Assembly: GCA_030537795.1 (NCBI GenBank) | Contig: JAUNVE010000003.1 | Coordinates: 32,713 to 96,712 of the forward strand | Reading direction: 5' to 3' | Length of the DNA: 64,000 bases | Origin: Actinomycetaceae bacterium | Lineage (GTDB): Bacteria > Actinomycetota > Actinomycetes > Actinomycetales > Actinomycetaceae | Shown: in pieces, positions 47,827-58,806 of the stretch | Layout of the letters: the number at the start of each line of letters is the position of its first letter | How positions within the stretch are numbered: the stretch's first letter is position 1 | Notes under the pieces: model-generated | The model's input: the letters and a program-made list of their open reading frames with translations, nothing else | Databases searched by the model: none | What the model was told of the DNA's origin: nothing | Translations under genes and position numbers: made by a program

Positions 47827-50478
47827 ATGCCGAATGTACCAATTTCTTGGCTTAAGGATCATGTTGCTGTGCTACCTGGGACTGATGCCCAGAGTCTTGC
47901 AGCAGCATTGGTCAGGGTCGGGTTGGAAGAGGAAACTATCCATTCGGCTGCGGTAAAGGGTCCTTTGGTGGTTGGACGGGTGCTGTCGGTAGTCCCAGAG
48001 AAGCAGAAGAACGGTAAGACCATTAATTATTGCCGTGTCGATGTCGGCCCCTTCAACGATGCGCCGGGGGAAGGCAAAGAGCCAGCTGATGTGCCTTCTC
48101 GGGGAATCATTTGTGGTGCTCACAATTTTTCGGAGGGCGATCTGGTTCCGGTGATTCTCCCAGGCGGGGTGTTACCGGGGAATTTTGAGATCTCTGCTCG
48201 AAAGACCTATGGACATATTTCGGATGGAATGATCTGTTCCGAGCGTGAGTTGGGAATGTCCGATGAACACGAAGGCATTATCGTTTTAACTGAAAAATTC
48301 GACGTGAATGATATTCCACCAGTTGGTGAGAGCCTGATCGAGTTCCTCGGACTCGGCGAAGAGCTACTTGAAATCAACGTGACGCCTGACCGTGGATACT
48401 GTTTTTCCATGCGTGGGGTTGCGCGAGAGTATTCGCATTCAACCGGCGCTAGTTTTGTTGATCCGGGTTTGCCGGCATCGCTTTCTCACGCACTACCTGA
48501 GCCGACGGCTGATGGATTTAACGTAGAAGTTGAGGATGACGCTCCCATCCGGGGGTCCGTGGGGTGCGATAGGTTTGTGACCCGTATTGTGCGTGGCATT
48601 GATCCGAATGCGCCAACTCCTGCTTGGATGGTGGAGCGACTCGAGTCAATGGGGATGCGATCGATTTCACTAGCAGTGGACATCACTAACTTTGTGATGT
48701 TGGACCTAGGACAACCCTTGCATGCTTATGACCTACGGGCGTTGGCGGAGCCTATCGTTGTTCGCCGCGCTTATGAGGGAGAGTCTTTGGTGACTTTGGA
48801 CGAGCAGAAACATGAGTTGCATCCCGAAGACCTGCTTATTACCGATTCACCTGATGGCGCACGTGGTAGCCGTATTTTGGGTCTGGCTGGCGTCATGGGC
48901 GGATTGTACGGTGAGGTGGAGTCTCATACGACTGATATTTTGGTTGAGGCCGCACATTTCGACAATATTTCCATTGCGCGAACTGCCCGCCGCCATCACA
49001 TCCCCTCAGAAGCTGCGAAACGTTTCGAGCGAGGGGTGGATCCGCAGTTACCACCGGTGGCCGCGCAACGCGTGGTGGACCTTCTCGTAGAATATGGTGG
49101 CGGTACAGCGGATGAGAGAGTTTTCGACCTCAATAACATTCAGGAACGTCCCGCAATCACAATGCGTTTGAGTGAGCCTAAGCGTGTGGCAGGCGTCGAC
49201 TATGGAGAGCAACGCATTGTCGAGATTCTGTCAATGATTGGTTGCGAGGTTGAGCGTGAGGAAGAACATTTAATTGTGAAGGCTCCCTCATGGCGTCCTG
49301 ATTTAACCAAACCGTGTGATTTGGTTGAAGAAATCGCACGTCTCGACGGTTATGACAACATAGACTCTGTTTTGCCGGTCGCACCCGCAGGAAGAGGACT
49401 TCCGCCGCGTTTTGTAGCACGTCGTTCCGTAGCGCAAACGTTGGCAGATATCGGGTTTATCGAGGTTGGCTCCTATCCCTTTATTGGTGACGCTCATGAC
49501 AAGTGTCGTATCCCTAAAGAAGATCCGCGCCGAAAGGTCGTTCGCTTGCGTAATCCGCTTGTGGATACGCAACCAGCTTTGCGGACATCAATACTCGATA
49601 CGCTACTCGATACCGCCCAGCGCAATGCTTCGCGTGGAGCAGAATCAGTTCGCATCTACGAGCTGGGAATGGTGACACTCGCTGAGGGAACTGTTCCAGC
49701 GCCAATTCCAACGGCTGAGGAACGCCCTCACCCCCGGGAAATTGGTGCCCTGTACCGGGGCACTCCGCAACAACCATGGCATCTGGGCATTGTGGCTGGA
49801 GGTATTGCAGAGCTTTCGGGTAATGACGGTGCTGGGCGCAGTTATGACTGGAAAGACGTAATTCATGCGGCGCAACGGGTGGGCGTTGCTTTGGGCGTGT
49901 CGGTTGAAACAAGTGCTCTGTATCGAGCTCCCGATACCCCATCGCGTCCGGGTAAACCGCTGCCACCGCCGCTGGATAATCCTGATTTCGCGGCTCCTTT
50001 CCACCCGGGGCGGAGCGCCACGCTATTTGTTCGTGCGGGCAAAAAGATTGTTGAAATTGGGCGCGCCGGAGAACTGCATCCACGGGTGGTGCAAACCTAT
50101 GGTCTTCCAACGCGCAGTGTAGCGGCAGAAATCGATTTGGATGCGTTAATTCGAGTTGCTCCAAAGAATCCGATTCAGGTTGAACCAGTGTCGACCTATC
50201 CGCCGGTGAAAGAAGATATTGCGCTGGTTTTGGATCGCGATATTCCCATTGGGGTAGTCATTGACATGATGAGGGCGGCCGGAGGCTCTCTGCTGGAAGA
50301 TGTGACGTTATTCGACGAGTATTCTGGCAGTCAGATCGAAGAAGGTAAGCGTTCACTTGCATTTGCGTTGCGGATGAGGGCGAAAGACCATACGTTGACT
50401 TCCGAGGAGTCGGCAAAGGTACGTAATTCCATCGTCTCGCGTCTGTCTAAGTCTTTGGGAGCGAAACTACGCGCGTAG
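47827..50478 (+). CDS. pheT: Phenylalanyl-tRNA synthetase beta subunit
   Basis: 883 residues, longer than the usual 790-850. Order: N-terminal domain, tRNA-binding (OB) domain (about 40-160, GIICGAHNFSEGDLVPVILPGGVLPGNFEI), B3/B4 editing domain (LAVDITNFVMLDLGQPLHAYD), B5, catalytic-like core (EIARLDGYDNI ... RNPLVDTQPALRTSIL) and C-terminal FDX-ACB domain (STYPPVKEDIALVLDRDIP). The extra length sits partly in a Pro/Gly-rich loop near residue 700 (DTPSRPGKPLPPPLDNP). Works as an alpha2-beta2 tetramer with PheS. Confidence 0.96.
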   Translation: MPNVPISWLKDHVAVLPGTDAQSLAAALVRVGLEEETIHSAAVKGPLVVGRVLSVVPEKQKNGKTINYCRVDVGPFNDAPGEGKEPADVPSRGIICGAHNFSEGDLVPVILPGGVLPGNFEISARKTYGHISDGMICSERELGMSDEHEGIIVLTEKFDVNDIPPVGESLIEFLGLGEELLEINVTPDRGYCFSMRGVAREYSHSTGASFVDPGLPASLSHALPEPTADGFNVEVEDDAPIRGSVGCDRFVTRIVRGIDPNAPTPAWMVERLESMGMRSISLAVDITNFVMLDLGQPLHAYDLRALAEPIVVRRAYEGESLVTLDEQKHELHPEDLLITDSPDGARGSRILGLAGVMGGLYGEVESHTTDILVEAAHFDNISIARTARRHHIPSEAAKRFERGVDPQLPPVAAQRVVDLLVEYGGGTADERVFDLNNIQERPAITMRLSEPKRVAGVDYGEQRIVEILSMIGCEVEREEEHLIVKAPSWRPDLTKPCDLVEEIARLDGYDNIDSVLPVAPAGRGLPPRFVARRSVAQTLADIGFIEVGSYPFIGDAHDKCRIPKEDPRRKVVRLRNPLVDTQPALRTSILDTLLDTAQRNASRGAESVRIYELGMVTLAEGTVPAPIPTAEERPHPREIGALYRGTPQQPWHLGIVAGGIAELSGNDGAGRSYDWKDVIHAAQRVGVALGVSVETSALYRAPDTPSRPGKPLPPPLDNPDFAAPFHPGRSATLFVRAGKKIVEIGRAGELHPRVVQTYGLPTRSVAAEIDLDALIRVAPKNPIQVEPVSTYPPVKEDIALVLDRDIPIGVVIDMMRAAGGSLLEDVTLFDEYSGSQIEEGKRSLAFALRMRAKDHTLTSEESAKVRNSIVSRLSKSLGAKLRA

Positions 50479-50569
50479 ACTCTCCTTTTCCATGGTCGCT
50501 TTTGGGATTTTCTCTGCTTCTGGGACTTTTCGGGTAGGGGGAATCGAATTTATGAGGCAGACTTGAAGT

Positions 50570-51070
50570 ATGAAGATTCTGGTCGTATGGGCATCGAGAC
50601 ATGGTGCGACAGCGGAAGTTGCTGAAGCTGTTGCTGAAGAGCTGACGAATGCTGGGCACGATGTGACGGTTGAAGAGGCGTGTAAAGTGGCCTCGATTGA
50701 AGGCTATGATGGCCTAGTGCTGGGGTCCGCTGTGTATATGACGCAGTGGGTCGATGACATGCGTCGATTCGTCAATAAATTCCATGATGAGCTCCTCGAC
50801 CTGCCGCTGTGGGCTTTTTCGGTAGGGCTTTCGGGTGTTCCGAAAGGTAACGTGCAAGATCCGGTTCGGGTTGGCCCCGTGCTTTTGCGTATTAATCCGC
50901 GGGACCACAAGACATTCGCTGGTCGTCTGCGCCCACGTGAGTTAACCTTGCGCGAGCGCTCCATAGCCCGTTTGGGCGGCGCGGTAGAGGGCGATTTCCG
51001 TGATTGGGACGACATTCGCGATTGGGCGCGTTCGGTAGCGAAAGATATGGAGAAGGTCTCCTCGTCTTAA
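50570..51070 (+). CDS. Flavodoxin-domain protein (HemG-like)
   Basis: 166 residues. Flavodoxin fold with FMN phosphate loop WASRHGATAEVAEAVAEEL (about 7-25), then GYDGLVLGSAVYMTQWVDDMRRFV and LPLWAFSVGLSG. Resembles menaquinone-dependent protoporphyrinogen oxidase (HemG) and other Flavodoxin_5 proteins; in actinobacteria these are usually of unknown function. The ATG has no strong ribosome binding site. Isolated between pheT and the arg operon. Confidence 0.78.
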   Translation: MKILVVWASRHGATAEVAEAVAEELTNAGHDVTVEEACKVASIEGYDGLVLGSAVYMTQWVDDMRRFVNKFHDELLDLPLWAFSVGLSGVPKGNVQDPVRVGPVLLRINPRDHKTFAGRLRPRELTLRERSIARLGGAVEGDFRDWDDIRDWARSVAKDMEKVSSS

Positions 51071-51113
51071 AGAAATCGACTACCGCGATGTGAGCAACGC
51101 TACCGCACCCAAT

Positions 51114-51152
51114 TGGGAATAGCTATTCAGTATTGTGTATAGTTATTCACGT
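51114..51152 (+). promoter_or_regulatory. Two ARG boxes overlapping the leaderless argC promoter
   Basis: Box 1 is centred on the perfect palindrome GAATAGCTATTC (51117-51128). Box 2, GTATAGTTATTCAC (51137-51150), has a good right half. Centres are about 21 bp apart, the usual spacing of tandem ArgR sites. The -10 TATAGT (51138-51143) lies inside box 2 and is followed by 7 bases and the GTG at 51151, so ArgR would block RNA polymerase directly and the mRNA seems leaderless. Confidence 0.7.
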
Positions 51153-52233
51153 GGTTATACGTGTAGGAATTGTTGGAGCCTCGGGCTTTGCTGGTTCAGA
51201 GATTGCGCGCATTTTATTGACGCATTCGCAAGCTCAAATTGAGACGCTAATGGCTCACAGGAGTGCGGGAGAGCGTTTTGGTTCCCTTCATGCGCATATT
51301 CCCCAATTGGCTGATCGATTGATCGAATCCACCGATGTGGACCACTTGCAAACATGTGATGTTGTATTCGTAGCATTGCCTCACGGACAGTCCGCCCTAC
51401 TCACACAAGAATTGGAGGGCGGACCGCTCGTCATTGATTGTGGAGCAGACCACCGCCTCACTTCCGAATCCGCGTGGGATCGCTTCTATGGCGGTATCTA
51501 TCCGGGTGCATGGGCTTATGGCATGCCCGAATTAGTCCATGCACAAGAGTACGAGGATCTCGCTTCGGGTAATCTCAAGAAGGCAAAAGTGAGCCGTGAG
51601 ATCTTAAGCGAGGCTCGCTCAGTCGCAGTGCCGGGATGTAATGTCTCTGCTGTGACACTTGCTTTGCAACCTGCAGTGGCGGCAGGACTTATTGATTCCA
51701 CGCGAATCACAGCGACGCTGGCGGTCGGCTATTCCGGGGCAGGACGCTCGGCTAAAACGCACCTCATGGCTACTGCTGCGTTATCAAATATGGCTCCTTA
51801 CTCCGCATTGGGTAAACATCGACACATCCCTGAAATCGTGCAGAACTTAGAGGTTGCTGGGGGGCAGGGAGTTTCCTTGGATTTCACGCCAATCTTGACA
51901 CCCACTTCGCGTGGAATTTTAGCTGTAGTAAATGCCCCATTGGCATACAAAGACGAGGGCGTTAGCGAAAAGCTCTCTCATGCGTACCGGTCCTGTTATG
52001 ACCATGAATCACTAGTAACGGTAGTTGATGATCTGCCGCAGACTCAGCCAATACTGGGAACTGGACGAGCAACGGTTTGGGCCGGCATTAATGAAGAAGC
52101 CGGAACAGTGACGGCTATTAGCGCGATCGACAACCTAGGAAAAGGCACCGCTTCGACAGCCGTTCAATCAATGAATCTGGCTCTTGGATTGGATGAAACG
52201 GACGGTATCCCGATGATTGGAGTTGCTCCGTGA
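51151..52233 (+). CDS. argC: N-acetyl-gamma-glutamyl-phosphate reductase
   Basis: 360 residues. NADPH reduction of N-acetylglutamyl phosphate, third step of arginine synthesis. Rossmann start VIRVGIVGASGFAGSEIARIL, then VVFVALPHGQSA, active-site Cys in VAVPGCNVSAVTLAL, GYSGAGRSAK, HRHIPEI and GKGTASTAVQSMNLALGLDE. GTG at 51151 chosen for the leaderless promoter and the family N-terminus; an upstream start at 51133 would lie inside the operator. Overlaps argJ by GTGA. Confidence 0.95.
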   Translation: MVIRVGIVGASGFAGSEIARILLTHSQAQIETLMAHRSAGERFGSLHAHIPQLADRLIESTDVDHLQTCDVVFVALPHGQSALLTQELEGGPLVIDCGADHRLTSESAWDRFYGGIYPGAWAYGMPELVHAQEYEDLASGNLKKAKVSREILSEARSVAVPGCNVSAVTLALQPAVAAGLIDSTRITATLAVGYSGAGRSAKTHLMATAALSNMAPYSALGKHRHIPEIVQNLEVAGGQGVSLDFTPILTPTSRGILAVVNAPLAYKDEGVSEKLSHAYRSCYDHESLVTVVDDLPQTQPILGTGRATVWAGINEEAGTVTAISAIDNLGKGTASTAVQSMNLALGLDETDGIPMIGVAP

Positions 52234-53405
52234 GAGAGCGTAAAGGAGTGTGTTTTCCGCGCGGATTTCAAGCCTCTGCGGCAGCGGCCGGCCTTAAAAC
52301 CTCCGGAGCCGTTGATGTTGCGTTAGTCGCCAATCACGGTGAGCGGCCGACGTCTGCTGCAGTATTCACGTCTAATCGGGTGGTGGCTGCTCCGGTGGCC
52401 TACTCACAAAAAGTTATGAGAGACCGCTCGGTGACACACGTTGTCTTGAACTCAGGCAACGCAAACGCGTGCACAGGACAACGCGGGTACAGCGACGTGC
52501 TCAAAACCGTTCAAGCTGTTGGTCAAGCATGCGGTATTGATCCGGAAGCAGTAGCTGTTTGTTCAACGGGCGTGATCGGGGAATACCTTGCTATCGATGC
52601 GCTCACTGACGTGATTCCCTCTCTTTCGAAGGCTCTTTCAAGCGATTCAGGAGAATCGGCGGCACGCGCAATCATGACTACAGACACGGTTCCGAAAACC
52701 GTTGAATACGATTTTGATACCTGGCGTATTGGCGGTATGGCAAAGGGAGCGGGAATGCTAGCTCCGGCTCTAGCGACCATGTTGTGTGTCGTAACAACAG
52801 ATGCAGTTATCGATCAGAGAGTCTTGCAACGAGCGCTCACTCATGCTGTCGAAAACTCTTTCAATCGGTTGGACACGGATGGCTGCCAATCGACAAACGA
52901 CACCGTAATTGTGTTGGCATCCGGCGAATCTGGAACAACCGTAGATGAAGCAGACTTTACGCGAGAGCTTACGCTAGCCTGCACAGATCTTGCGAGGAAA
53001 CTATGTGATGATGCGGAGGGCGCCAGCCACACGATCGACATTCATGTGACGCAGGCTAGTAGTAAAGAGGCTGCGCTTGCAGTCGCTCGGGCGGTTTCCC
53101 GGTCCGCCCTCGTCAAAACCGCAATTTTCGGCAACGACCCCAATTGGGGGCGGATTCTGTCGCAGATTGGCACCGTGGATTCACAGGTTGCCCCGTTTAG
53201 CGTTGACGCTATCGACGTCAGTATTAACGGTGTGACTATTTGTCGCGGGGGCGGAATCGGTGAGCCTAAGGAAAAGGTTGATTTAGCGAGCAATCGCCAT
53301 GTCGATATCACCGTTAGGCTCGGTGCCGGTAATTCCGATGCGACGATCTACACTACCGATCTCACACACGATTACGTTCACGAGAATAGTGCATATACAA
53401 CATGA
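52230..53405 (+). CDS. argJ: Glutamate N-acetyltransferase / amino-acid acetyltransferase
   Basis: 391 residues. Makes N-acetylglutamate by recycling acetyl from N-acetylornithine, and may also use acetyl-CoA. Self-cleavage site in [21 protein letters not shown], before the Thr of ATML, giving two chains. Other segments: [26 protein letters not shown] and NDPNWGRIL. Begins GTGAGAGAGC, a variant of the dispersed motif, overlapping the argC stop. Overlaps argB. Confidence 0.95.
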   Translation: MRERKGVCFPRGFQASAAAAGLKTSGAVDVALVANHGERPTSAAVFTSNRVVAAPVAYSQKVMRDRSVTHVVLNSGNANACTGQRGYSDVLKTVQAVGQACGIDPEAVAVCSTGVIGEYLAIDALTDVIPSLSKALSSDSGESAARAIMTTDTVPKTVEYDFDTWRIGGMAKGAGMLAPALATMLCVVTTDAVIDQRVLQRALTHAVENSFNRLDTDGCQSTNDTVIVLASGESGTTVDEADFTRELTLACTDLARKLCDDAEGASHTIDIHVTQASSKEAALAVARAVSRSALVKTAIFGNDPNWGRILSQIGTVDSQVAPFSVDAIDVSINGVTICRGGGIGEPKEKVDLASNRHVDITVRLGAGNSDATIYTTDLTHDYVHENSAYTT

Positions 53406-54295
53406 GCGAGCTTTCACCCTTTGATAAAACCCGGATTCTATTAGAAACCCAGCCGTGGTTGCGCAAGTATTCGGGGAAGCGAGTTGTCATCAAATATGGC
53501 GGCAACGCAATGGTCGATGAGGAGCTTCAAAGAGCCTTCGCCCAGGACATTACGTTTCTTCACGCGTGGGGAGTGCAACCGATTGTGGTACACGGCGGCG
53601 GTCCCCAGATCAACTCGATGCTCGAACGTCTTGGGTTGGAGGCTCCATTTACCGCGGGGTTACGAGTTACCACACCTGAGGTGATGGAAATCGTTCGCAT
53701 GGTTCTACAGGGCAAAGTGCAGCGCGAACTGGTGTCTTTGATCAACCTGGATTCGATTCACGCAGTTGGCTTGTCCGGCGAAGATGCTAGGCTCTTCCAA
53801 GCGCGGAGACAGTCAGCAATAGTCGATGGGGAGCCGCGCGATATTGGGCGCGTGGGTGAGATCATAGGTGTTAATCCTGATCCTGTGAATGACTTGTTGC
53901 AACACCGTCGAATCCCAGTGATTTCCTCCATCGCCATGGATGAGTCTTGTCCGAGCGAAGTGTTGAACGTTAATGCAGACGCCGCCGCAGCTGCACTTGC
54001 GATAGCCTTGGGAGCTGACGAGCTCGTCATTTTGACTGATGTAGAGGGCGTTTACCGCGACTTCTCCGATCGGTCTAGTCTCATCCAGCAGATGACTCAA
54101 GCTGAGATTGAGGAACTTTTGCCTGCGATGTCAACGGGAATGATACCGAAGATGAATGCGGCGAAAGCAGCGCTGGAGGGCGGGGTTGGGCAGGTCCACA
54201 TTATTGATGGTCGGCAACCGCATTCGATGCTCCTCGAGATTTTCACCAATGAAGGTATTGGAACGATGATTACGGCGGGAGGCGGCCATGAGTGA
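53402..54295 (+). CDS. argB: Acetylglutamate kinase
   Basis: 297 residues. Phosphorylates N-acetylglutamate. Amino-acid-kinase fold: [83 protein letters not shown], and [19 protein letters not shown]. An N-terminal helix is present, as in arginine-sensitive hexameric enzymes. Start codon embedded in ATGAGCGAGCTTTC, a motif relative. Overlaps argJ (ATGA) and argD (8 bp). Confidence 0.95.
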   Translation: MSELSPFDKTRILLETQPWLRKYSGKRVVIKYGGNAMVDEELQRAFAQDITFLHAWGVQPIVVHGGGPQINSMLERLGLEAPFTAGLRVTTPEVMEIVRMVLQGKVQRELVSLINLDSIHAVGLSGEDARLFQARRQSAIVDGEPRDIGRVGEIIGVNPDPVNDLLQHRRIPVISSIAMDESCPSEVLNVNADAAAAALAIALGADELVILTDVEGVYRDFSDRSSLIQQMTQAEIEELLPAMSTGMIPKMNAAKAALEGGVGQVHIIDGRQPHSMLLEIFTNEGIGTMITAGGGHE

Positions 54296-55502
54296 GCTTT
54301 TAAAACGTTACGATTCTACGATGCTTAATGTTTTCGGCCCTCCAAAGCTGGCTCTAGTGCGGGGTCAAGGGTGTGAAGTCGAAGACGAAAATGGCAAACG
54401 GTATCTTGATCTGCTCGGCGGCATTGCTGTCAATGGACTTGGGCATGCTCATCCAGATGTCGCGAAAGCTGTTACTGATCAAGTGCAGAAACTCATTCAT
54501 GTGTCTAACTTTTTTACGACACCACCTGCAGTGGAACTGGGAGAGAGAATTCTTCATATCGTTACTGGGACGGATAAAGGAGAGCCTTCGCAGGGACGGG
54601 TATTTTTATCCAACTCGGGTACAGAAGCTAACGAGGCCGCGCTAAAAATCGTTAAAGCGTGGGGAAATCAGCAGGGGAAGGCCCGGATTATTGCGCTCAC
54701 CCAGGCTTTTCACGGCCGCAGTATCGGTGCGCTCTCTGTCACTCATAAGGCTCAGTATAGAGAGCCATTTGCGCCGTTAGTTCCTCATGTTGAATGGGTA
54801 CAAGCTGGAGATCTTGAAGCGCTCGAAAGAGCTTTTGACGCTTCTGTGGCAGGGCTCTTTCTCGAGCCGATTCAAGGTGAAGCCGGAGTCATCCCGCTGT
54901 CTTCGCAATACTTGCAACGAGCTCGTGAACTCTGTGACACCAATGGCTCACTCCTGGTTGCAGATGAGATTCAGTCAGGTATGGGACGCGCAGGAAAGTG
55001 GATGGCGCACCATCGGGCTGACATTACCCCAGATATTGTGACGCTAGCGAAGTCACTGGGTGGCGGCATGCCGATCGCCGCTACAGTTCCTCTTACGGCG
55101 AATGCTTGCAGTGTGTTGACTCCGGGGATGCACGGAACCACCTTTGGCGGTAATCCGGTGTGCGCCGCGGCTGCTATTGCGACGATTGATGTTATTGAAA
55201 GAGACAATCTCGTAGCGCGCGCCGGCGAGCTGGGGCAATGGTGGATGAATGAGCTTCGCTCCCTTCAACACCCACTTATCGCAGAAGTTCGTGGAAGCGG
55301 CCTCCTCATTGGTATTGAACTTAAGGAACCTATTGCACAAGCAGTGGTGGAGAGAGCCCAAAAAGGTGGATTCATTATCAATGCAGCGACTGCCACTACT
55401 ATTCGCCTTGCGCCACCATTGATCATCACTGAGGCAGAGGCTTCCAGTTTCACTAAGACTCTCCCTTCGTTTCTTCAAAATGGAAAAGGCGGGAACTCAT
55501 GA
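54288..55502 (+). CDS. argD: Acetylornithine aminotransferase
   Basis: 404 residues, PLP-dependent class III aminotransferase. [78 protein letters not shown], and the PLP lysine in [15 protein letters not shown]. Starts with ATGAGTGAGCTT (motif relative) after GGGAGG. Overlaps argB and argR. In most actinobacteria argF comes next; here argR does. Confidence 0.95.
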   Translation: MSELLKRYDSTMLNVFGPPKLALVRGQGCEVEDENGKRYLDLLGGIAVNGLGHAHPDVAKAVTDQVQKLIHVSNFFTTPPAVELGERILHIVTGTDKGEPSQGRVFLSNSGTEANEAALKIVKAWGNQQGKARIIALTQAFHGRSIGALSVTHKAQYREPFAPLVPHVEWVQAGDLEALERAFDASVAGLFLEPIQGEAGVIPLSSQYLQRARELCDTNGSLLVADEIQSGMGRAGKWMAHHRADITPDIVTLAKSLGGGMPIAATVPLTANACSVLTPGMHGTTFGGNPVCAAAAIATIDVIERDNLVARAGELGQWWMNELRSLQHPLIAEVRGSGLLIGIELKEPIAQAVVERAQKGGFIINAATATTIRLAPPLIITEAEASSFTKTLPSFLQNGKGGNS

Positions 55503-56053
55503 GTGAGCTTTCAGATGCGGCCGCCCGCACACCCTCATCGAAAGCCGGGCGGCACGCCGCCATTGCGACGATTTTGGCTACTCAACCCATCACCTCACAA
55601 ACCGAGCTACGCAAAGCCCTGGAGGATATGGGGATTGTCGCAGCGCAGGCAACTTTGTCCCGCGATCTACTCGAAATACGCGCGACGAAGATCCGCGATG
55701 CGCAGGGACGCCAGATTTATGCTCTTGCCGATCCGGGGCAGACACTTGAGTGGAATGAGGAGGGCGCTGAACAGAAGCTTCAGCGCTGGGCGCAAGACCT
55801 TTTGGTTGGAGCTGCTACCTCCAACAATTTCGTGATTTTACGAACCCCGGCGGGGGCGGCAAATTTGCTAGCCTCTGCCATTGATTTTGCCCGTGACGAG
55901 ACCGTCCTGGGATCCGTTGCTGGTGACGATACGATTTTCGTCGCATGTACGTCGAATGACACGGCAACGGAGTTTTGTGACCTGCTACTTGCATATGCCG
56001 AGGGAATTAAATCCGAGGGCGATGACGAGCACACTAAGAAAGAAGGAAACTGA
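55499..56053 (+). CDS. argR: Arginine repressor
   Basis: 184 residues. N-terminal winged helix (about 18-80: [43 protein letters not shown]) and C-terminal hexamerisation/arginine-binding domain with [22 protein letters not shown]. Slightly longer than the usual 150-170 because of both ends. Starts with ATGAGTGAGCTTTC. The ARG boxes before argC are its expected target. Its stop overlaps the argG start (TGATG). Confidence 0.94.
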   Translation: MSELSDAAARTPSSKAGRHAAIATILATQPITSQTELRKALEDMGIVAAQATLSRDLLEIRATKIRDAQGRQIYALADPGQTLEWNEEGAEQKLQRWAQDLLVGAATSNNFVILRTPAGAANLLASAIDFARDETVLGSVAGDDTIFVACTSNDTATEFCDLLLAYAEGIKSEGDDEHTKKEGN

Positions 56054-57282
56054 TGAGCAAAAAAGAGCGAATCGTTCTTGCCTACTCGGGTGGGCTAGAC
56101 ACGTCGGTAGCGATTGGTTGGATCGGAGAGCAGACGGGATCCGAGGTCATTGCAGTGGCGGTGGATGTGGGCCAAGGTGGCGAGGATCTTGAAGTGATTC
56201 GTCAGCGTGCTCTCGATTGCGGAGCTGTTGAGGCCTATGTTGCGGATGCTCGCGATGAGTTTGCTTCCGACTATTGTTGGCCGGCTTTGAAGGCTAACGG
56301 GTTGTATCAGGGTGAGTATCCCCTCGTATCGGCGCTTTCGCGTCCTCTCATTTCCAAACACTTGGTACGAGCGGCTCGCGAGTTCGGGGCCTCGACGATG
56401 GCTCACGGTTGTACAGGTAAGGGCAATGATCAGGTTCGTTTCGAGGTTTCTTTCACCTCCATCGCGCCGGATTTGAATTGCATCGCGCCGGTTCGTGATC
56501 TCGCACTGACTCGCGATGTGGCGATCGACTATGCGAATAAGCACAAGTTGCCGATTGAAACCACGAAGAACAATCCGTTCTCCATAGACCAGAACGTGTG
56601 GGGGCGCGCTATTGAAACAGGCTTCTTGGAGGATCTGTGGAATGCGCCGACCAAAGACGTCTATTCATATACTGATGATCCGACCTACCCTCCGCTTCCC
56701 GACGAGGTCATCATTACTTTCCAAGAGGGCGTTCCGGTCGCGATTGATGGCCAAGAGCTGACGCCGCTGGAGATTATTCAAGAGCTCAACCGCCGCGCCG
56801 GAGCACAGGGAATTGGGCGCATCGATATGGTTGAGGATCGACTGGTGGGAATTAAATCGCGCGAAATTTATGAGGCGCCTGGAGCGATGACGCTGATTAC
56901 GGCTCATCAGGCATTAGAGAACCTTACCCTTGAACGCGAGCAGGCGCGGTTTAAGCGCTCGGTGGATAACCGGTGGGCGGAGTTAGTATATGACGCTCAA
57001 TGGTTCTCCCCGTTGAAGAAATCGCTGGATGCGTTTATTGATCACACTCAACAGTATGTTTCGGGTGATATTCGCATGACCTTGCACGGTGGACGTGCGA
57101 CGGTCAATGGTCGCCGCTCAGATGAGTCTTTATATGACTTCAACCTGGCAACGTACGAGACGGGAGATACCTACGATCAGTCGCATTCGCGTGGATTTAT
57201 CGAGATTTACGGGATGACAGCGAAGTTGGCGGCTGCTCGCGATGTTCGCTTTGGTAAAGACGAAGATTTGGCTATTGACTAG
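56053..57282 (+). CDS. argG: Argininosuccinate synthase
   Basis: 409 residues. Joins citrulline and aspartate with ATP. P-loop-like [15 protein letters not shown] (residues 8-22), [27 protein letters not shown], and [23 protein letters not shown] directly after the argR stop; ribosome binding site AGAAAGAAGGAAAC in the end of argR. Confidence 0.96.
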   Translation: MSKKERIVLAYSGGLDTSVAIGWIGEQTGSEVIAVAVDVGQGGEDLEVIRQRALDCGAVEAYVADARDEFASDYCWPALKANGLYQGEYPLVSALSRPLISKHLVRAAREFGASTMAHGCTGKGNDQVRFEVSFTSIAPDLNCIAPVRDLALTRDVAIDYANKHKLPIETTKNNPFSIDQNVWGRAIETGFLEDLWNAPTKDVYSYTDDPTYPPLPDEVIITFQEGVPVAIDGQELTPLEIIQELNRRAGAQGIGRIDMVEDRLVGIKSREIYEAPGAMTLITAHQALENLTLEREQARFKRSVDNRWAELVYDAQWFSPLKKSLDAFIDHTQQYVSGDIRMTLHGGRATVNGRRSDESLYDFNLATYETGDTYDQSHSRGFIEIYGMTAKLAAARDVRFGKDEDLAID

Positions 57283-57315
57283 CGACTTCGGCGGTTGACG
57301 AGCGAGGAGACTGCA

Positions 57316-58806
57316 TTGAAAGATGTAAAAAACGACAAGGTTAGTTTGTGGGGAGGGCGTTTTTCCGGAGCTCCTTCCGAAGCGCTGGACGCGCTGTCAG
57401 TATCAACTCATTTTGATTGGCGTCTAGCACGCGTTGACATTGCAGGATCGAAAGCTCACTGTCGGGAGCTGACCCGTGTTGGCCTCCTGTCAGACGACGA
57501 GTGCGAACGTATGTTGGTGGCATTGGATAGCCTTGAGGCCGATGTGATGTCGGGAGCTTTTACCCCTGATGCGTCGGATGAGGACGTGCATACCGCGCTC
57601 GAAAGAGGGTTGCTCGAGAGGGCGGGCCAAGAGCTTGGCGGTAAACTCCGCGCAGGCCGATCCCGCAACGATCAGATTGCGACTCTTATCCGACTGTATT
57701 TGCGAGAAGAGGCCAGGCATGTGGCGCGGAATGTGCTCGCACTGGCGAGTGCATTGATCAAGCAAGCGGAGGGCGTTGGCACAGCGGTGATGCCTGGGCG
57801 AACGCATATGCAACACGCGCAACCAGTGTTAGTCGCCCACCACCTGTTGGCGCATGCCTGGCCTTTGTTACGGGATGTAGAACGCCTCACTGATTGGGAT
57901 CGACGGGCGGCGCTGAGTCCCTACGGAGCGGGGGCGCTCGCGGGTAATACTCTCGGGATGAATCCGCGTAATATTGCGGCAGAGTTAGGCTTCGATGACA
58001 GTTGTGAAAACTCGATTGATGCGACCTCTTCGCGAGACGTGGCGGCTGAGTTCTCATGGATTTGCGCAATGATTGGCATCAACTTGTCGCGTCTGTCAGA
58101 GGAAATCATCATCTGGAATACGGTGGAATTTGGGTACGTCACCTTGGACGATGCTTTTTCGACAGGCTCGTCGATTATGCCGCAAAAAAAGAATCCGGAT
58201 ATTGCGGAGCTGGCCCGCGGTAAGGCCGGTAGAATGCTCGGTGATTTAAGTGGCTTATTGGCCGTCTTGAAGGCTCTCCCATTGGCTTATGACCGTGACC
58301 TCCAGGAAGACAAAGAGCCGATTTTTGATCAAATCGATACCCTCGATGTATTGATGCCGGCAATGATTGGCATGATCGAGACAATGACTTTACACACGCA
58401 GCGAATGGAATATTTGGCTCCACGTGGATTCTCTTTAGCCACCGATATTGCGGAGTGGCTTGTCAAAAAGGGAGTGCCTTTCCGACGGGCCCATGAAATA
58501 GCGGGTGAATGCGTTGCCTTGGCTGATCGTAGCGGTCGGGAGCTTTGGGAGTTAACTGAAGAAGAGCTTACGAATATCGATTCGCATTTGACGTTGGAAG
58601 TTCATTCGGTACTTTCTGCCAAGGGTTCGGTCGCAGCGCGGAATGGTCGTGGTGGGACGGCTCCCAAGCGGGTAGCTGAACAGTTGAAAGAAGTGAAAGA
58701 ACGTGTGGCACAGTTTGACACGTTTATCGAAAGCTCTCCCATGCGTGATGGCTCTGCTGAGAAAGAGCCTTGCGGATGCGAGACAGACTCCGACGGTTCA
58801 CTGTGA
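57316..58806 (+). CDS. argH: Argininosuccinate lyase
   Basis: 496 residues, fumarase/aspartase superfamily. [14 protein letters not shown] at the start, [24 protein letters not shown], and signature [20 protein letters not shown] at 57316 chosen because GAGGAG (57301-57306) precedes it; another TTG at 57295 overlaps that site. The last 25 residues (from SSPMRDGS to the end, with CGC) are not part of the usual fold and are encoded by DNA with a near motif copy (58732-58742); a full copy GGCTCTCCCAT lies inside the gene at 58272-58282. Overlaps the next gene by GTGA. Confidence 0.95.
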   Translation: MKDVKNDKVSLWGGRFSGAPSEALDALSVSTHFDWRLARVDIAGSKAHCRELTRVGLLSDDECERMLVALDSLEADVMSGAFTPDASDEDVHTALERGLLERAGQELGGKLRAGRSRNDQIATLIRLYLREEARHVARNVLALASALIKQAEGVGTAVMPGRTHMQHAQPVLVAHHLLAHAWPLLRDVERLTDWDRRAALSPYGAGALAGNTLGMNPRNIAAELGFDDSCENSIDATSSRDVAAEFSWICAMIGINLSRLSEEIIIWNTVEFGYVTLDDAFSTGSSIMPQKKNPDIAELARGKAGRMLGDLSGLLAVLKALPLAYDRDLQEDKEPIFDQIDTLDVLMPAMIGMIETMTLHTQRMEYLAPRGFSLATDIAEWLVKKGVPFRRAHEIAGECVALADRSGRELWELTEEELTNIDSHLTLEVHSVLSAKGSVAARNGRGGTAPKRVAEQLKEVKERVAQFDTFIESSPMRDGSAEKEPCGCETDSDGSL

